From Streptomyces atratus (GTDB lineage: Bacteria > Actinomycetota > Actinomycetes > Streptomycetales > Streptomycetaceae): a DNA stretch of 64,000 bases. Made by a program: the position numbers and the translations under genes. The notes beneath the pieces are model-generated. The model ran no database searches. It was not told the origin of the DNA and saw only the letters and a list, made by a program, of their open reading frames with translations. Where the stretch lies: the NCBI RefSeq assembly GCF_900119365.1, contig NZ_FPJO01000001.1, positions 62,001 to 126,000 on the forward strand, given 5' to 3'. Of the stretch, positions 18,103-26,579 are shown piece by piece (the first letter of the stretch is position 1; each line of letters opens with the position of its first letter).

Positions 18103-19164
18103 TCAGCCGGAGAGCACGTCCAGGACCCGGTCCACGTCGGCCTCCGTGTTGTACAGGTGGAAGGCGGCGCGCAGGCTCCCCGCCCGGTTCGAGACCACCA
18201 CCCCGGCCCGTGCGAGCTCCGGCTCCCGCACGCCAAGACCGGGCACGGCCACGATCGCCGACTCCCCCGGCACCGCCTCGTGCCCCAGCCCGGCCAGCCC
18301 CGCCCGCATGCGGGCCGCGAGCCCTGTGGCACGGGTGTGGATGGTCCCCACACCGACCTCGCTCAGCAGCGCGAGGGACCGCTCTGCGCCGTGGTACGAG
18401 AGGAAGGCGGGCGGCTCGTCGTAGCGGCGCGCGGTCGGGGAGAGCCGCTCGACCGGTCCGTACGTGCTGCTCCAGGGGTCGACGGCGGCGGACATGCCGA
18501 CGAAGACCGGCGGCAGGCTCTGCTGCGCCTCCTCGGTGACGGTGAGGAACGACGCGCCCCGCGGGCAGAGCAGGAACTTGAAACCGCCGGTGACGGTGTA
18601 GTCGTACTCCCCGGCGTCCAGCGGCAGCCAGCCGGCCGACTGGGTGGCGTCGAGCAGTGTCCGGGCGCCGTGCGCGGCGGCCGCCGCGCGCACCGCCTTC
18701 AGGTCGGCGATCCGGCCGTCGGCCGACTGCACGGAGGAGAAGGCGACGAGCGCGGTGCCCGGTCCCACCGCTTCGGCCAGCCGGTCCAGCGGGACGTAGC
18801 GCATCCTGAGGTCGCCGCGGGCCGCGAAGGGGCCGACGACGGAGCTGAACTCGCCCTCGGGCGCCACGATTTCGGCCCCCGGCGGCAGCGAGGCGGCGAT
18901 CAGCCCGACGTGTACGGAGACCGAGCTGCCGACGGCGACCCGGTCGGTGTCGACCCCGGCGAGGCGGGCGAAGCCGGTCCGGGCCGCTTCCACCACTTCG
19001 AAGTCGCCGGAGCCGTCCGTGACGCCCTCGGCGATCGCCTCGGCGAGCCTCCGCACGGCCGCCACGGTCCGCCGGGGCAGCAGCCCGCAGGTGGAGGTGT
19101 TGAGATAGGTCGTCCTCGGCGCGAACTCGGCGTCCACCGCACTGCTGAGCGAAGTAGTCTCCAT
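18103..19164 (-). CDS. Class V aminotransferase-fold protein
   Basis: A 353-residue PLP enzyme of the class V (cysteine desulfurase/kynureninase-like) fold. It starts METTSLSS, shows YLNTSTCGLLPRRTVAAV at the substrate side, LLDATQSAGWLPLDA for the PLP aspartate and YTVTGGFKFLLCPRG for the Schiff-base lysine. Reaction unknown. Upstream is a palindromic region at 19183-19215 that may be an operator; the ATG at 19164 was chosen because upstream codons lose the usual composition. Confidence 0.85.
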   Translation of the reverse strand: METTSLSSAVDAEFAPRTTYLNTSTCGLLPRRTVAAVRRLAEAIAEGVTDGSGDFEVVEAARTGFARLAGVDTDRVAVGSSVSVHVGLIAASLPPGAEIVAPEGEFSSVVGPFAARGDLRMRYVPLDRLAEAVGPGTALVAFSSVQSADGRIADLKAVRAAAAAHGARTLLDATQSAGWLPLDAGEYDYTVTGGFKFLLCPRGASFLTVTEEAQQSLPPVFVGMSAAVDPWSSTYGPVERLSPTARRYDEPPAFLSYHGAERSLALLSEVGVGTIHTRATGLAARMRAGLAGLGHEAVPGESAIVAVPGLGVREPELARAGVVVSNRAGSLRAAFHLYNTEADVDRVLDVLSG

Positions 19165-19182
19165 ACGCCCAGCCTGGGGCCC

Positions 19183-19215
19183 CCTCAACCTCTGGTCAAT
19201 TACGAAAAGTTGAGG
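19183..19215. promoter_or_regulatory. Nested inverted repeats upstream of class V enzyme gene
   Basis: CCTCAAC (19183-19189) pairs with GTTGAGG (19209-19215), and inside it an 18-base AT-rich pseudo-palindrome runs from TCAA to TTGA (19196-19213). The AT-rich core in GC-rich DNA just before the gene suggests an operator of MarR, GntR or Lrp type; the regulator is not known. Confidence 0.45.
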
Positions 19216-19271
19216 AGAACACCCAAGCACTGCTTGTCCGTGCCGCTGGAAACGGCCTCGGACGCCGCGCC

Positions 19272-19979
19272 TCAGGCCTGCGGAACCTCGCAGGCGCCGT
19301 CGGCGTCGCACGCCGCCGCGTCCCCGCCGATCGCGGTGAGCGGACGGTCCTTCCACGCCTGCTCCAGCGCCTGGGCGAAGACCTCGGCGGGCTGGCCGCC
19401 GGAGATGCCGTAGCGCCGGTCGAGCACGAAGAACGGCACCGCGTTGGCACCCAGCTCGGACGCCTCCCGCTCGTCGGCCCGCACCTCGGCCGCGTACGCC
19501 TCCGGGTCGGCGAGCACGGCGCGCGCCTCGTCGGCGTCGAGCCCGGCCTCGACCGCCAGCCCGACCAGCACGCCCGCGTCGTAGACGGACCGCTCCTCGG
19601 CGAAGTTCGCCCGGTAGGCGAGGTTCAGCAGCTCGCCCTGACGGCCGCGGGCCTTGGCCAGGTGGAGCAGCCGGTGGATGTCGAAGGTGTTGCCGTGGTC
19701 ACGGCCCTCGGTGAGGTAGCCGAGCCCTTCGGCCTGCGCGTTGGCCGCGACATTCGCCTCCATGGCCTGCGCCTCTTCACGGGTGCGCCCGTACTTCTGC
19801 GCCAGCATGTCGATGACCTGCGCGGTGTCGCCCTTGGCGCGCCCGGGGTCGAGCTCGAAGGACCGGTGCACGACCTCGACCTGGTCGCGGTGGGCGAACC
19901 CGGCCAGGCCCTTCTCGAAGCGGGCCTTCCCGATGTAGCACCAGGGGCAGGCTATGTCGCTCCAGATCTCGACGCGCAT
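19272..19979 (-). CDS. DsbA family oxidoreductase, FrnE-like
   Basis: A 235-residue thioredoxin-fold protein with the active site CPWC at residues 11-14 and no signal peptide, so probably cytoplasmic. GRTREEAQAMEANVAANAQAEGL and FDIHRLLHLAK are typical of the FrnE-like subfamily described in polyketide gene sets and oxidative stress. The cis-proline is in GANAVPFFVLDRRYGISGGQP, and a short C-terminal tail contains two extra cysteines. It is monocistronic here. Confidence 0.92.
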   Translation of the reverse strand: MRVEIWSDIACPWCYIGKARFEKGLAGFAHRDQVEVVHRSFELDPGRAKGDTAQVIDMLAQKYGRTREEAQAMEANVAANAQAEGLGYLTEGRDHGNTFDIHRLLHLAKARGRQGELLNLAYRANFAEERSVYDAGVLVGLAVEAGLDADEARAVLADPEAYAAEVRADEREASELGANAVPFFVLDRRYGISGGQPAEVFAQALEQAWKDRPLTAIGGDAAACDADGACEVPQA

Positions 19980-20051
19980 GTCTCTTCTTCTCTCCGTGTC
20001 CTCGTACGTACGGCTCGGACGGCGTACGGCTCAGATGGTGCGGAGCCACCC

Positions 20052-20080
20052 TCCGCCCCCGTGCACAACACGGGGGCGGA
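20052..20080 (-). terminator. Hairpin terminator after the 20099-22742 minus-strand operon
   Basis: A perfect 12-bp G/C-rich stem with a 5-base loop, placed about 20 bases beyond the last stop codon of the operon. Confidence 0.75.
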
Positions 20081-20098
20081 CTCCCTCATTCCCCGTTG

Positions 20099-20614
20099 TC
20101 ATTCCGCGTCGTCGAGCTCGACGATCGGCCGGTCGGCGACCACGGCCACCAGGATCATCGGCGCGTCGCCGTCGCACTGGTTCAGGGATACGGCGACCCA
20201 CCGGCCGTCCACCGGCCCCCACACCGCCAGGTCCCCGAGACAGTCCTTGTCGCACAGCGCCCGGTACAGCGGCGGCAGGGGCTCACCCGCGAGGTCACGG
20301 AAGATCGGCACCCGCATGCCCGCGGCCCGGTGGGCTCCCCACCGGCGGTCCAACTCGCCCACGAGATCGGCGAGATGGCCCGAGGCGGCCTCCTCGGCCT
20401 CCTCCCACTCGCGCTCGTACACACCTATGAGATCACCGCTCTCCCAGAGCGGCACGATCCGGAACCCCTCGCCGGCGGTCGCGCTCCACTCCCCGGTGTC
20501 CGGCTCCCCCTCGTCGACCGTCGGGCCCGTGGCGGGTACGGGCCCGGCGAGCAGCGCCTCGGTATCGAGGACCGCGCGGCCGGTCCCGAACGCCTCCCCG
20601 CTCCGGGCGGTCAT
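20099..20614 (-). CDS. Conserved hypothetical protein
   Basis: A 171-residue acidic cytoplasmic protein without recognised domain. It is rich in Trp and acidic residues (GVYEREWEEAEEAASGHLADLVGELDRRWG) and ends in a predicted beta-rich stretch LAVWGPVDGRWVAVSLNQCDGDAPMILVAVVADRPIVEL. Its ATG overlaps the stop of the DUF1349 gene (TGATG), so it is the third gene of the operon that begins with the semialdehyde dehydrogenase. Nothing in the sequence indicates its role. Confidence 0.75.
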   Translation of the reverse strand: MTARSGEAFGTGRAVLDTEALLAGPVPATGPTVDEGEPDTGEWSATAGEGFRIVPLWESGDLIGVYEREWEEAEEAASGHLADLVGELDRRWGAHRAAGMRVPIFRDLAGEPLPPLYRALCDKDCLGDLAVWGPVDGRWVAVSLNQCDGDAPMILVAVVADRPIVELDDAE

Positions 20615-21225
20615 CAGCTCCCGTCCCGCAGGTCGTCCGGACCCGTCGTGCGGAACGCGATCCGGTCGAAGGACGCCTCGCAGCCCTCGCCCGTCGGCGA
20701 CTGGACCAGGAAGCCGACCGAGGCGTCATCCGCGCGCTCCGGCTCACCGAGGGCGAAGACGCGGACGAACGTCCACTTCTCGCCGTCGGTGGAAGCGTGG
20801 AAGGCGAACGCGTTGCCCGTGCGGCTGAGGCGCAGCCAGCAGCTGTCGCCGTCCACAGTGAAGGAGTTGACGTCGTCGGAATGGCCGCGGGTGACGACCG
20901 TGCAGACGGTGGGGCGGTCCGGGGAGAGTTCCAGGCAGATCTTGGCCCACTCCCGTTCCCCGACGTGGAGGTAGAGCACCCCGGCGTCGAAGGCCGCCGC
21001 GAAGCCGGCCTTCACCCGGGCGAGCAGCTGGAAGTCGCCCCTGGGTGCGGGGCCGAGGAGGCGGGGGGCGTCGCTGATGGAGTCGAGGGATTCGCCGCCC
21101 GGTGGTACGAAGCGGTCCTGGCGGGCGCCGGCGCGGCCGGTCAGGGTGCCGTTCTCGTACGTCCAGTCACCGCTGGGGCCGAACTCGGTTAGTTCGAAGG
21201 GGAGTTCAGGGAGTCGTGGGGTCAT
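20614..21225 (-). CDS. DUF1349 domain protein (concanavalin-like fold)
   Basis: A 203-residue protein matching the DUF1349/regulation-of-enolase-1 group: a beta-sandwich with DFQLLARVKAGFAAAFDAGVLYLHVGEREWAKICLELSP and DGEKWTFVRVF. Relatives are thought to bind carbohydrate or act as sugar-related accessory proteins, fitting its coupling to a sugar-acid dehydrogenase. The ATG overlaps the upstream stop by four bases (ATGA) and the next gene by one, so the three genes form one unit. Confidence 0.82.
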   Translation of the reverse strand: MTPRLPELPFELTEFGPSGDWTYENGTLTGRAGARQDRFVPPGGESLDSISDAPRLLGPAPRGDFQLLARVKAGFAAAFDAGVLYLHVGEREWAKICLELSPDRPTVCTVVTRGHSDDVNSFTVDGDSCWLRLSRTGNAFAFHASTDGEKWTFVRVFALGEPERADDASVGFLVQSPTGEGCEASFDRIAFRTTGPDDLRDGS

Positions 21226-22742
21226 GCCCGGCGTCCGTCCACTCGGCGGGGGAGGTCCAGGGGGTTGTCCTCGCGGAGCTCCGGCGGGAGCAGGGCCTCG
21301 GGGGTCGTCTGGTAGGTGACCGGGCGCAGCCAGCGTTCGATCGCGGTGGCGCCGACCGAGGTGGAGGTGGAGGTGGTGGCCGGGTAGGGGCCGCCGTGGT
21401 GCTGGGCGGGGGCGACGGCGACGCCGGTCGGCCAGCCGTTGACGAGGACCCGGCCGGCCAGCGGGGTGAGGGCCGCGAGGAGTGCGGGGGCGTCGGCGTC
21501 GGCGCCGTCCGTGGCGGTCTGGAGGGTGGCGGTGAGGTTGCCGGGGAGCCGGGAGAGCACGGCGGTGACCTCCGCGTCGGAGGTGTAGCGGGCGACGACG
21601 GTGACGGGGCCGAAGCACTCCTCCAGGAGTTCGTCGTGCGGGCCCTCGGCGGCGAGGAGGTGCGCCGGCACCGTGAGGAAGCCGGCCGAGACGGTGTGGT
21701 CGCCGCCCGCGCCGGGGGTGACCGGCGCCTCCACGTCCGGGAGTCCGGCCCGGGTCCGTACGCCCTCGACGAAGGCCGCGCGCATCCGGTGGTCGAGCAG
21801 GACCGCGGCCTCGGTGTCGCTGACCGCGTCGGTGAGGGACTTCAGCAGCCGGTCGCCCCTCTCGCCCGCCGGGGCCAGGACGAAGCCGGGCTTGGTGCAG
21901 AACTGGCCGGCCCCCATGGTCATCGAGCCCGCGAGCCCTGCGCCGATCTCCTCGGCGCGCTCGTCGGCGGCCGCCTCGGTGACGACGACGGGGTTCAGGG
22001 AGCCGAGTTCGCCGTGGAAGGGGATGGGCCGGGGGCGGGCCGCCGCGGCGTCGAACAGGGCGCGTCCGCCGCGGACCGAGCCGGTGAACCCGGCGGCGGT
22101 GACGAGCGGGTGCCCGATCAGCTCGATGCCCGCGTCGAAGCCGTGCACCAGGATCAGCACGTCCTCGGGCAGGCCGACCTGGGCCGCCGCCCTGCGCAGC
22201 ACGGAGGCGCACAGCTCGGAGGTGGCGGGGTGGTCGGGGTGCGCCTTGACGACGACGGGGCAGCCGGCCGCCAGCGCGCTCGCCGTGTCGCCGCCGGGGA
22301 CGGAGAAGGCGAGCGGGAAGTTGCTGGCCGCGTAGACGGCGACGACGCCGAGCGGGATCTTGTAGCGGCGCAGGTCGGGCCAGGGCGGGGTCCGGGTGGC
22401 GTCCGCGTGGTCGATGTGGATGTCGAGGAAGGCGCCCTCGTCGACGACCTCTGCGAAGGCCCTCAACTGGGCGGCGGTGCGTGCGAGTTCACCGGTCAGC
22501 CGGGCCGGTCCGAGCGCGGTCTCGGCGTCGGCGGCCTCGATGACGTGCTCCCCGGCCTCGGCGAGCAGATCGGCCGCGGTGCGCAGGAAGGCTGCGCGCA
22601 CGGTGCGGTCGGCGAGCGATTCGCGTACCGCGTGGGCGGCCCGGACCGCACGGTCGACCTCCTCCGCTGTAGCCTCCACCGCAACCTGCTCGCGCGGGTT
22701 CCCGGTGCGGGGGTCGACGCTCCAGACTGGTGCTGCTGCCAC
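21222..22742 (-). CDS. Aldehyde dehydrogenase, alpha-ketoglutaric semialdehyde dehydrogenase type
   Basis: A 506-residue ALDH. It has AVYAASNFPLAFSVPGGDTASALAAGCPVVVKAHP around the cofactor site, the general base in HGELGSLNP, and the catalytic cysteine in GAGQFCTKPG. These variants, with ASNFPLAFS and PGFV, mark the NADP-using KGSADH subfamily that makes 2-oxoglutarate at the end of the oxidative sugar-acid pathways. KdgD and uronate dehydrogenase genes about 9 kb away supply the upstream steps. A GTG start at 22742 is preferred over ATG 22772 because GGAAGGA lies six bases before it. Divergent from an IclR gene. Confidence 0.88.
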   Translation of the reverse strand: MAAAPVWSVDPRTGNPREQVAVEATAEEVDRAVRAAHAVRESLADRTVRAAFLRTAADLLAEAGEHVIEAADAETALGPARLTGELARTAAQLRAFAEVVDEGAFLDIHIDHADATRTPPWPDLRRYKIPLGVVAVYAASNFPLAFSVPGGDTASALAAGCPVVVKAHPDHPATSELCASVLRRAAAQVGLPEDVLILVHGFDAGIELIGHPLVTAAGFTGSVRGGRALFDAAAARPRPIPFHGELGSLNPVVVTEAAADERAEEIGAGLAGSMTMGAGQFCTKPGFVLAPAGERGDRLLKSLTDAVSDTEAAVLLDHRMRAAFVEGVRTRAGLPDVEAPVTPGAGGDHTVSAGFLTVPAHLLAAEGPHDELLEECFGPVTVVARYTSDAEVTAVLSRLPGNLTATLQTATDGADADAPALLAALTPLAGRVLVNGWPTGVAVAPAQHHGGPYPATTSTSTSVGATAIERWLRPVTYQTTPEALLPPELREDNPLDLPRRVDGRRA

Positions 22743-22781
22743 CGTGATTCCTTCCGCTCCACTGCCGCACATGTCAGAAGT

Positions 22782-22799
22782 TGTTCGGTATTCTGAACA
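22782..22799. promoter_or_regulatory. IclR-type operator candidate between KGSADH and iclR genes
   Basis: An 18-bp pseudo-palindrome with perfect TGTTC/GAACA arms and an 8-base AT-rich centre lies in the divergent promoter region, 40 bases before the KGSADH start. IclR-family operators commonly have TTC/GAA-type arms. On the minus strand a TTGAAC element lies further upstream, so the site would sit downstream of that promoter, a position suited to repression. Confidence 0.55.
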
Positions 22800-22866
22800 G
22801 AGTTCCTGATCGTGAATATGCAGCGACTCTATTTCCGGGCGTTCAATGTTGGCAAGGAGCCACCGG

Positions 22867-22934
22867 GTTCCGGAAGTCGTCCGGTTCAAGCAGTCGTCGG
22901 GTGCAAGAAGTCTCAGGGTTTCGCAAGTGGTCTG
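22867..22934. repeat. Four imperfect 17-nt tandem repeats in iclR leader
   Basis: Units at 22867-22883, 22884-22900, 22901-22917 and 22918-22934 follow the pattern GGTT-C-rrG-AGTC-tC with substitutions. They end 16 bases before the IclR start codon. The period is not a multiple of three, so this is not a coding repeat; it could be a binding array or a leader RNA feature. Confidence 0.7.
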
Positions 22935-22950
22935 GAAGGGGCGTAGGGCG

Positions 22951-23721
22951 ATGTCGGTTGCCGAATCCGGTGGGGCACAGGTCAAGTCCGCCGTACGGAC
23001 GGTGGAGCTGCTCGAATACTTCGCGGGGCGGCCCGGCATGCATTCGCTCGCCGCGGTGCAGGAGGCCGTCGGCTATCCCAAGTCCAGCCTGTACATGCTG
23101 CTGCGCACGCTGGTGGAGCTGGGCTGGGTGGAGACCGACGCGACGGGCACGCGGTACGGGATCGGCGTACGGGCCCTCCTGGTGGGCACCTCGTACATCG
23201 ACGGCGACGAGGTCGTCGCGGCCGCCCGGCCCACCCTGGACCGGCTCTCCGACGACACGACGGAGACCATCCACCTGGCCCGTCTCGACGGAACGAACGT
23301 GGTGTACCTCGCCACCCGGCAGTCCCAGCACTATCTGCGCCCCTTCACCCGCGTCGGCCGCCGGCTGCCCGCCCACTCCACCTCGCTCGGCAAGGCGCTG
23401 CTGGCCACCCACAGCGACGAGCAGGTCCGCAAGCTGCTCCCCGAGACGCTGCCCGCGCTGACCGAGCACACCATCACCGACCGCGAGAAACTCATCGAGG
23501 AGCTGCACCTCATCCGCGAACAGGGGTACGCGGTGGACCGCGAGGAGAACACCCTCGGACTGCGCTGCTTCGGCGTCGCCGTCCCGTACCGCACCCCCGC
23601 CCGCGACGCCATCAGCTGCTCGGTGCCGGTCGCCCGGCTCACGCCCGCGCACGAACAGATGGTGAAGGACGCGCTGTTCGACGCCCGGGACCGGCTGACG
23701 CTCGCCACCCGGAGGCTCTGA
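22951..23721 (+). CDS. IclR family transcriptional regulator
   Basis: A 256-residue regulator with an N-terminal winged helix (VKSAVRTVELLEYFAGRPGMHSLAAVQEAVGYPKSSLYMLLRTLVELGWVE) and a C-terminal IclR effector-binding domain (PLPAHSTSLGKALLA-like RRLPAHSTSLGKALLA, GYAVDREENTLGLRCFGVAVP). It is divergent from the KGSADH operon, so it probably senses a sugar-acid intermediate and controls the uronate/aldarate genes, possibly including the distant kdgD-udh region (inference). The ATG at 22951 follows an AGGG-rich leader. The GNAT gene starts three bases after the stop. Confidence 0.92.
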   Translation: MSVAESGGAQVKSAVRTVELLEYFAGRPGMHSLAAVQEAVGYPKSSLYMLLRTLVELGWVETDATGTRYGIGVRALLVGTSYIDGDEVVAAARPTLDRLSDDTTETIHLARLDGTNVVYLATRQSQHYLRPFTRVGRRLPAHSTSLGKALLATHSDEQVRKLLPETLPALTEHTITDREKLIEELHLIREQGYAVDREENTLGLRCFGVAVPYRTPARDAISCSVPVARLTPAHEQMVKDALFDARDRLTLATRRL

Positions 23722-23724
23722 CCC

Positions 23725-24198
23725 GTGAGGATTTCCCTGCGCGAGGTCCAGGCCGGTGACCTGCCGTTGTTCTTCGCGTTCATGTCCGACCCGGAGTCGG
23801 TCAGGACGGCCGCCTTCACCAGCGAGGACCCCACCGACCGGCACGCCTTCGACGCCCACTGGCAGCGCATCCTGGCCGACGGCTCCGTCGTGATGCGCAC
23901 GGTGCTCGCGGACGGGGCGGTGGTCGGCAACGCCGGGGTGTACGGGCCCTTGGGCGATCGCCAGGTCACCTACTGGATCGACCGGGCGCAGTGGGGCCGG
24001 GGGCTCGCGACGGCCGCGCTGTCGGCGCTGCTCGACGCCGTACCCGAACGCCCGCTGCACGCACGGGCCGCGGCCGACAACACCGGCTCGCGCCGGGTCC
24101 TGGAGAAGTGCGGATTCACCGTCACCGGCGAGGACCACGGGTACGCCCACGCCCGCGGCGAGGAGACCGACGAGCTGCTGTTCACCCTGCCGGGATGA
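23725..24198 (+). CDS. GNAT family N-acetyltransferase
   Basis: A 157-residue RimJ/RimL-like acetyltransferase. The beta-4/P-loop region reads QVTYWIDRAQWGRGLATAALSALL, with the Q/R-x-x-G-x-A acetyl-CoA loop in RGLATA, and DNTGSRRVLEKCGFTVTGED is the usual C-terminal motif. Substrate unknown. GGAGG inside the end of the iclR gene and a GTG three bases after its stop suggest co-translation with the regulator. Confidence 0.9.
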   Translation: MRISLREVQAGDLPLFFAFMSDPESVRTAAFTSEDPTDRHAFDAHWQRILADGSVVMRTVLADGAVVGNAGVYGPLGDRQVTYWIDRAQWGRGLATAALSALLDAVPERPLHARAAADNTGSRRVLEKCGFTVTGEDHGYAHARGEETDELLFTLPG

Positions 24199-24209
24199 CC
24201 CGGCGGCGG

Positions 24210-24237
24210 TCCGTCTCCGCCGCGCGGCGGAGGCGGA
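24210..24237 (+). terminator. Hairpin after GNAT gene
   Basis: A 12-bp stem with one G-U pair and a 4-base loop, 12 bases after the stop codon. Confidence 0.65.
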
Positions 24238-24288
24238 TCGTCGCGGGGCACGACGTGCCGGAGCGGCCCGCGCGGAAGCGTGGGTGTC

Positions 24289-25329
24289 ATGACACGGACA
24301 CCACTCGCCACGTCCGCCGCCGCACGGCGGCCGGGCACCCGCATCGCACTGCGCACCCTCACGATCGTCTCCACCCTGCCGTACATCGCGCTCAAGACCG
24401 CCTGGGTCTCGGGCAGTCGCATCGGCATCCCGGACGACAGCCCGCTGCTCGACCACCGCACCACGATGATCGTCACCAACGCCGTCACGATCCTGCTGGA
24501 CAGCGCCGTCGTGCTCCTCGCCTTGCTGCTCACCCAGGCATGGGGACGGCGGGTGCCCGCCCGGCTGCTCGCCCTGCCCATGTGGGTGGCGTCCGGGCTG
24601 CTGCTGCCGATCATGACCGGGTACCCCCTGCAACTGGTGGTCGGCCTGGCCGGCGGAGCGGACACCGGCGCCGGGAACAACGAGCCCTCCTTCCTGGACG
24701 GCTGGGTCTTCGGCGTCGTCTACGGCGGCTTCATCCTCCAGGGCCTCGCCCTCGGCGCCCTCTTCGCGCTGTATGCCCAGGACCGCTGGGGCCGGCTGTG
24801 GAAGGGCACACTGAGGGACCTCCGGCCGGGCCCGACCGGGCCCGCCCTGCGGACCACCGCGGTCCTCGCCTCACTGCTCGCGATCGCACCGGCCGTCACG
24901 CATCTGGTGTGGGCCACCGGTTCGGCCGCGGGGCTCAACGAGAGCAGGGCCGCGGACCGGAACAACGTCTTCTACGTCATGGAGTCGCTCAACACCCTCT
25001 TCGCCGTCGCCGCGGCCGCCGGCGTGCTGCTGCTCGCCTTCCGCCGCCGCTCCGCGCTCCCCCTGGCCGTACCGCTCGCCCTGGCCTGGGGCGGCTCCGG
25101 AGCCTCGGCCTGCTGGGGCGGCTGGCTGAGCCTCGCCGCACTGACCGGGACCGGGAGCATTGCCGAACAGCCCACCCCGGCCATGATGTTGATCTACGGT
25201 GTCCAGATGCTGCTCGGAGCGCTGGTGGTCACTCTCGGCGGGTACTTCTTCGCGGAACGCGCGGCCGTCCGGCTGCCCGGCTCCACCGGAACGGCACCGG
25301 ACGCACGGCCCGCCGGCGCCCGCGCGTGA
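24289..25329 (+). CDS. Polytopic membrane protein of unknown function, linked to sensor kinase
   Basis: A 346-residue integral membrane protein with about eight hydrophobic helices and short loops; an extracytoplasmic loop includes GGADTGAGNNEPSFLDG. No transporter motif was recognised. Its stop overlaps the GTG of the histidine kinase gene (GTGA), and kinase and response regulator also overlap, so it is very likely an accessory or sensory partner of this two-component system. The ATG at 24289 is used; a GTG at 24280 is possible. Confidence 0.8.
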   Translation: MTRTPLATSAAARRPGTRIALRTLTIVSTLPYIALKTAWVSGSRIGIPDDSPLLDHRTTMIVTNAVTILLDSAVVLLALLLTQAWGRRVPARLLALPMWVASGLLLPIMTGYPLQLVVGLAGGADTGAGNNEPSFLDGWVFGVVYGGFILQGLALGALFALYAQDRWGRLWKGTLRDLRPGPTGPALRTTAVLASLLAIAPAVTHLVWATGSAAGLNESRAADRNNVFYVMESLNTLFAVAAAAGVLLLAFRRRSALPLAVPLALAWGGSGASACWGGWLSLAALTGTGSIAEQPTPAMMLIYGVQMLLGALVVTLGGYFFAERAAVRLPGSTGTAPDARPAGARA

Positions 25330-26579
25330 GGCCGCTGTTCGGGCGGCGGGCCCGGCGGCGCTGGCTGCACCTGATCATCGGTGGCGCGCTGCTGATGCCG
25401 TACTTCCTGGCGGCGCTGGTGGTCGTCGGCCGGCTCCGCCCGGACCCCGCCCCCTTCTCGTCCGTCTCCCACCAGCTCACCGCGTTCGCCTGCGCCCTGC
25501 CCATGGCCGCGGTCACCGCGCTCCTCGCACCGGCCCGGCCGCTCTCGGTGGCCGCGGCCCGTGCGCTGTGCGGCGTCCCCGGCGACCGGCCGCTCGCCGA
25601 CGGGCCCGCCGGAACCCGGCAGGCGCGGGTGCGCACGGCCGGCTGGTACACCCTGCATCTCGGGCTCGGCGGCGTCGTCAGCGCTCTGACGCTGACCATG
25701 CCCCCGCTCGCCGGGACGATCATGGCGCTGCCGTTCTCCCGGTCGCTGCGCGAATCCCGGACTCTCGGTCTGCCCGAGGTGATGGACCGGCCGTGGATTC
25801 TCGCCCTGCTCCCCTTCGCCGGACTGGCGATCCTGGTGGCCGTGGCCTGCTGCGCCGCGTGGGCCGGGGCGCTGCTGGCGGGCCGGGCGCCGGTGCTGCT
25901 GGGCCCGACGCCCCAGGACCGGCTGGCCGCGGCCGAACGCCGGGCGGCCGATCTGGCGGTGCGCAACCGGCTCGCCCGGGAGCTGCACGACTCGGTCGGC
26001 CACGCGCTGAGCGCCGTCACCCTCCAGGCGGGCGCGGCCCGCAGGGTCCTGGACAGCGACCCGGAGTTCGTCCGCGAGGCGCTGGCCGCGATCGAGGAGA
26101 CCACCCGGCGCACGGTCGGTGAACTCGACTCCGTGCTCGGCCTGTTGCGCAGCGGCGAGGAGCCCGGGGCGTCCGAGATGACCGGCCCGGCGCTCGACGC
26201 GCTGGACGGGCTGCTGAAGCACTGCGGGGTCCCCGTCTCCTGTGCCGTGCGTGGCGACACCGGCACGGTCCCGGCCGCAGTTTCGAGGGAGGCGTACCGG
26301 ATCGTGCAGGAGGGGCTGAGCAACGCGCTGCGGCACGGCGGGGGCGGGGTGCCGGTGGAGCTGCGGATCACGGTGCGGGCGGCGGAGCTGGCGGTCACGC
26401 TGGACAGTCCGCTGCCGGAGCGGGCCGCGGCGGTGCGGCCCGGGGGCGGGAGGGGGCTGCGCGGCATCGCCGAGCGGGCCGTGCTGCTGGGCGGCCGCGC
26501 GGAGGCCGGGCCGCACGACGGCGGGTGGCGGCTGGCCGCCCGCCTCCCCCTGCGTACGGACGGACAGGAGAGCCGATGA
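25326..26579 (+). CDS. Sensor histidine kinase, NarL-associated (HPK7) family
   Basis: A 417-residue membrane kinase with four to five N-terminal helices (residues 15-200), a HisKA_3 dimerisation segment with the phosphorylated histidine in RNRLARELHDSVGHALSAVTLQAG (about residue 222) and a short HATPase_c domain (YRIVQEGLSNALRHG as N box, PGGGRGLRGIAERA as G box). The large membrane part with no external domain suggests sensing within or at the membrane. Start GTG overlaps the previous stop by four bases; its own stop overlaps the regulator gene by four. Confidence 0.92.
   Translation: MRPLFGRRARRRWLHLIIGGALLMPYFLAALVVVGRLRPDPAPFSSVSHQLTAFACALPMAAVTALLAPARPLSVAAARALCGVPGDRPLADGPAGTRQARVRTAGWYTLHLGLGGVVSALTLTMPPLAGTIMALPFSRSLRESRTLGLPEVMDRPWILALLPFAGLAILVAVACCAAWAGALLAGRAPVLLGPTPQDRLAAAERRAADLAVRNRLARELHDSVGHALSAVTLQAGAARRVLDSDPEFVREALAAIEETTRRTVGELDSVLGLLRSGEEPGASEMTGPALDALDGLLKHCGVPVSCAVRGDTGTVPAAVSREAYRIVQEGLSNALRHGGGGVPVELRITVRAAELAVTLDSPLPERAAAVRPGGGRGLRGIAERAVLLGGRAEAGPHDGGWRLAARLPLRTDGQESR

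Noticed and set aside
22867..22934. Possible CRISPR array
   Set aside because: Units are 17 nt, contiguous and without spacers; no cas genes are present. The same applies to the decamers at 33752-33810 and 22-mers at 40756-40821.
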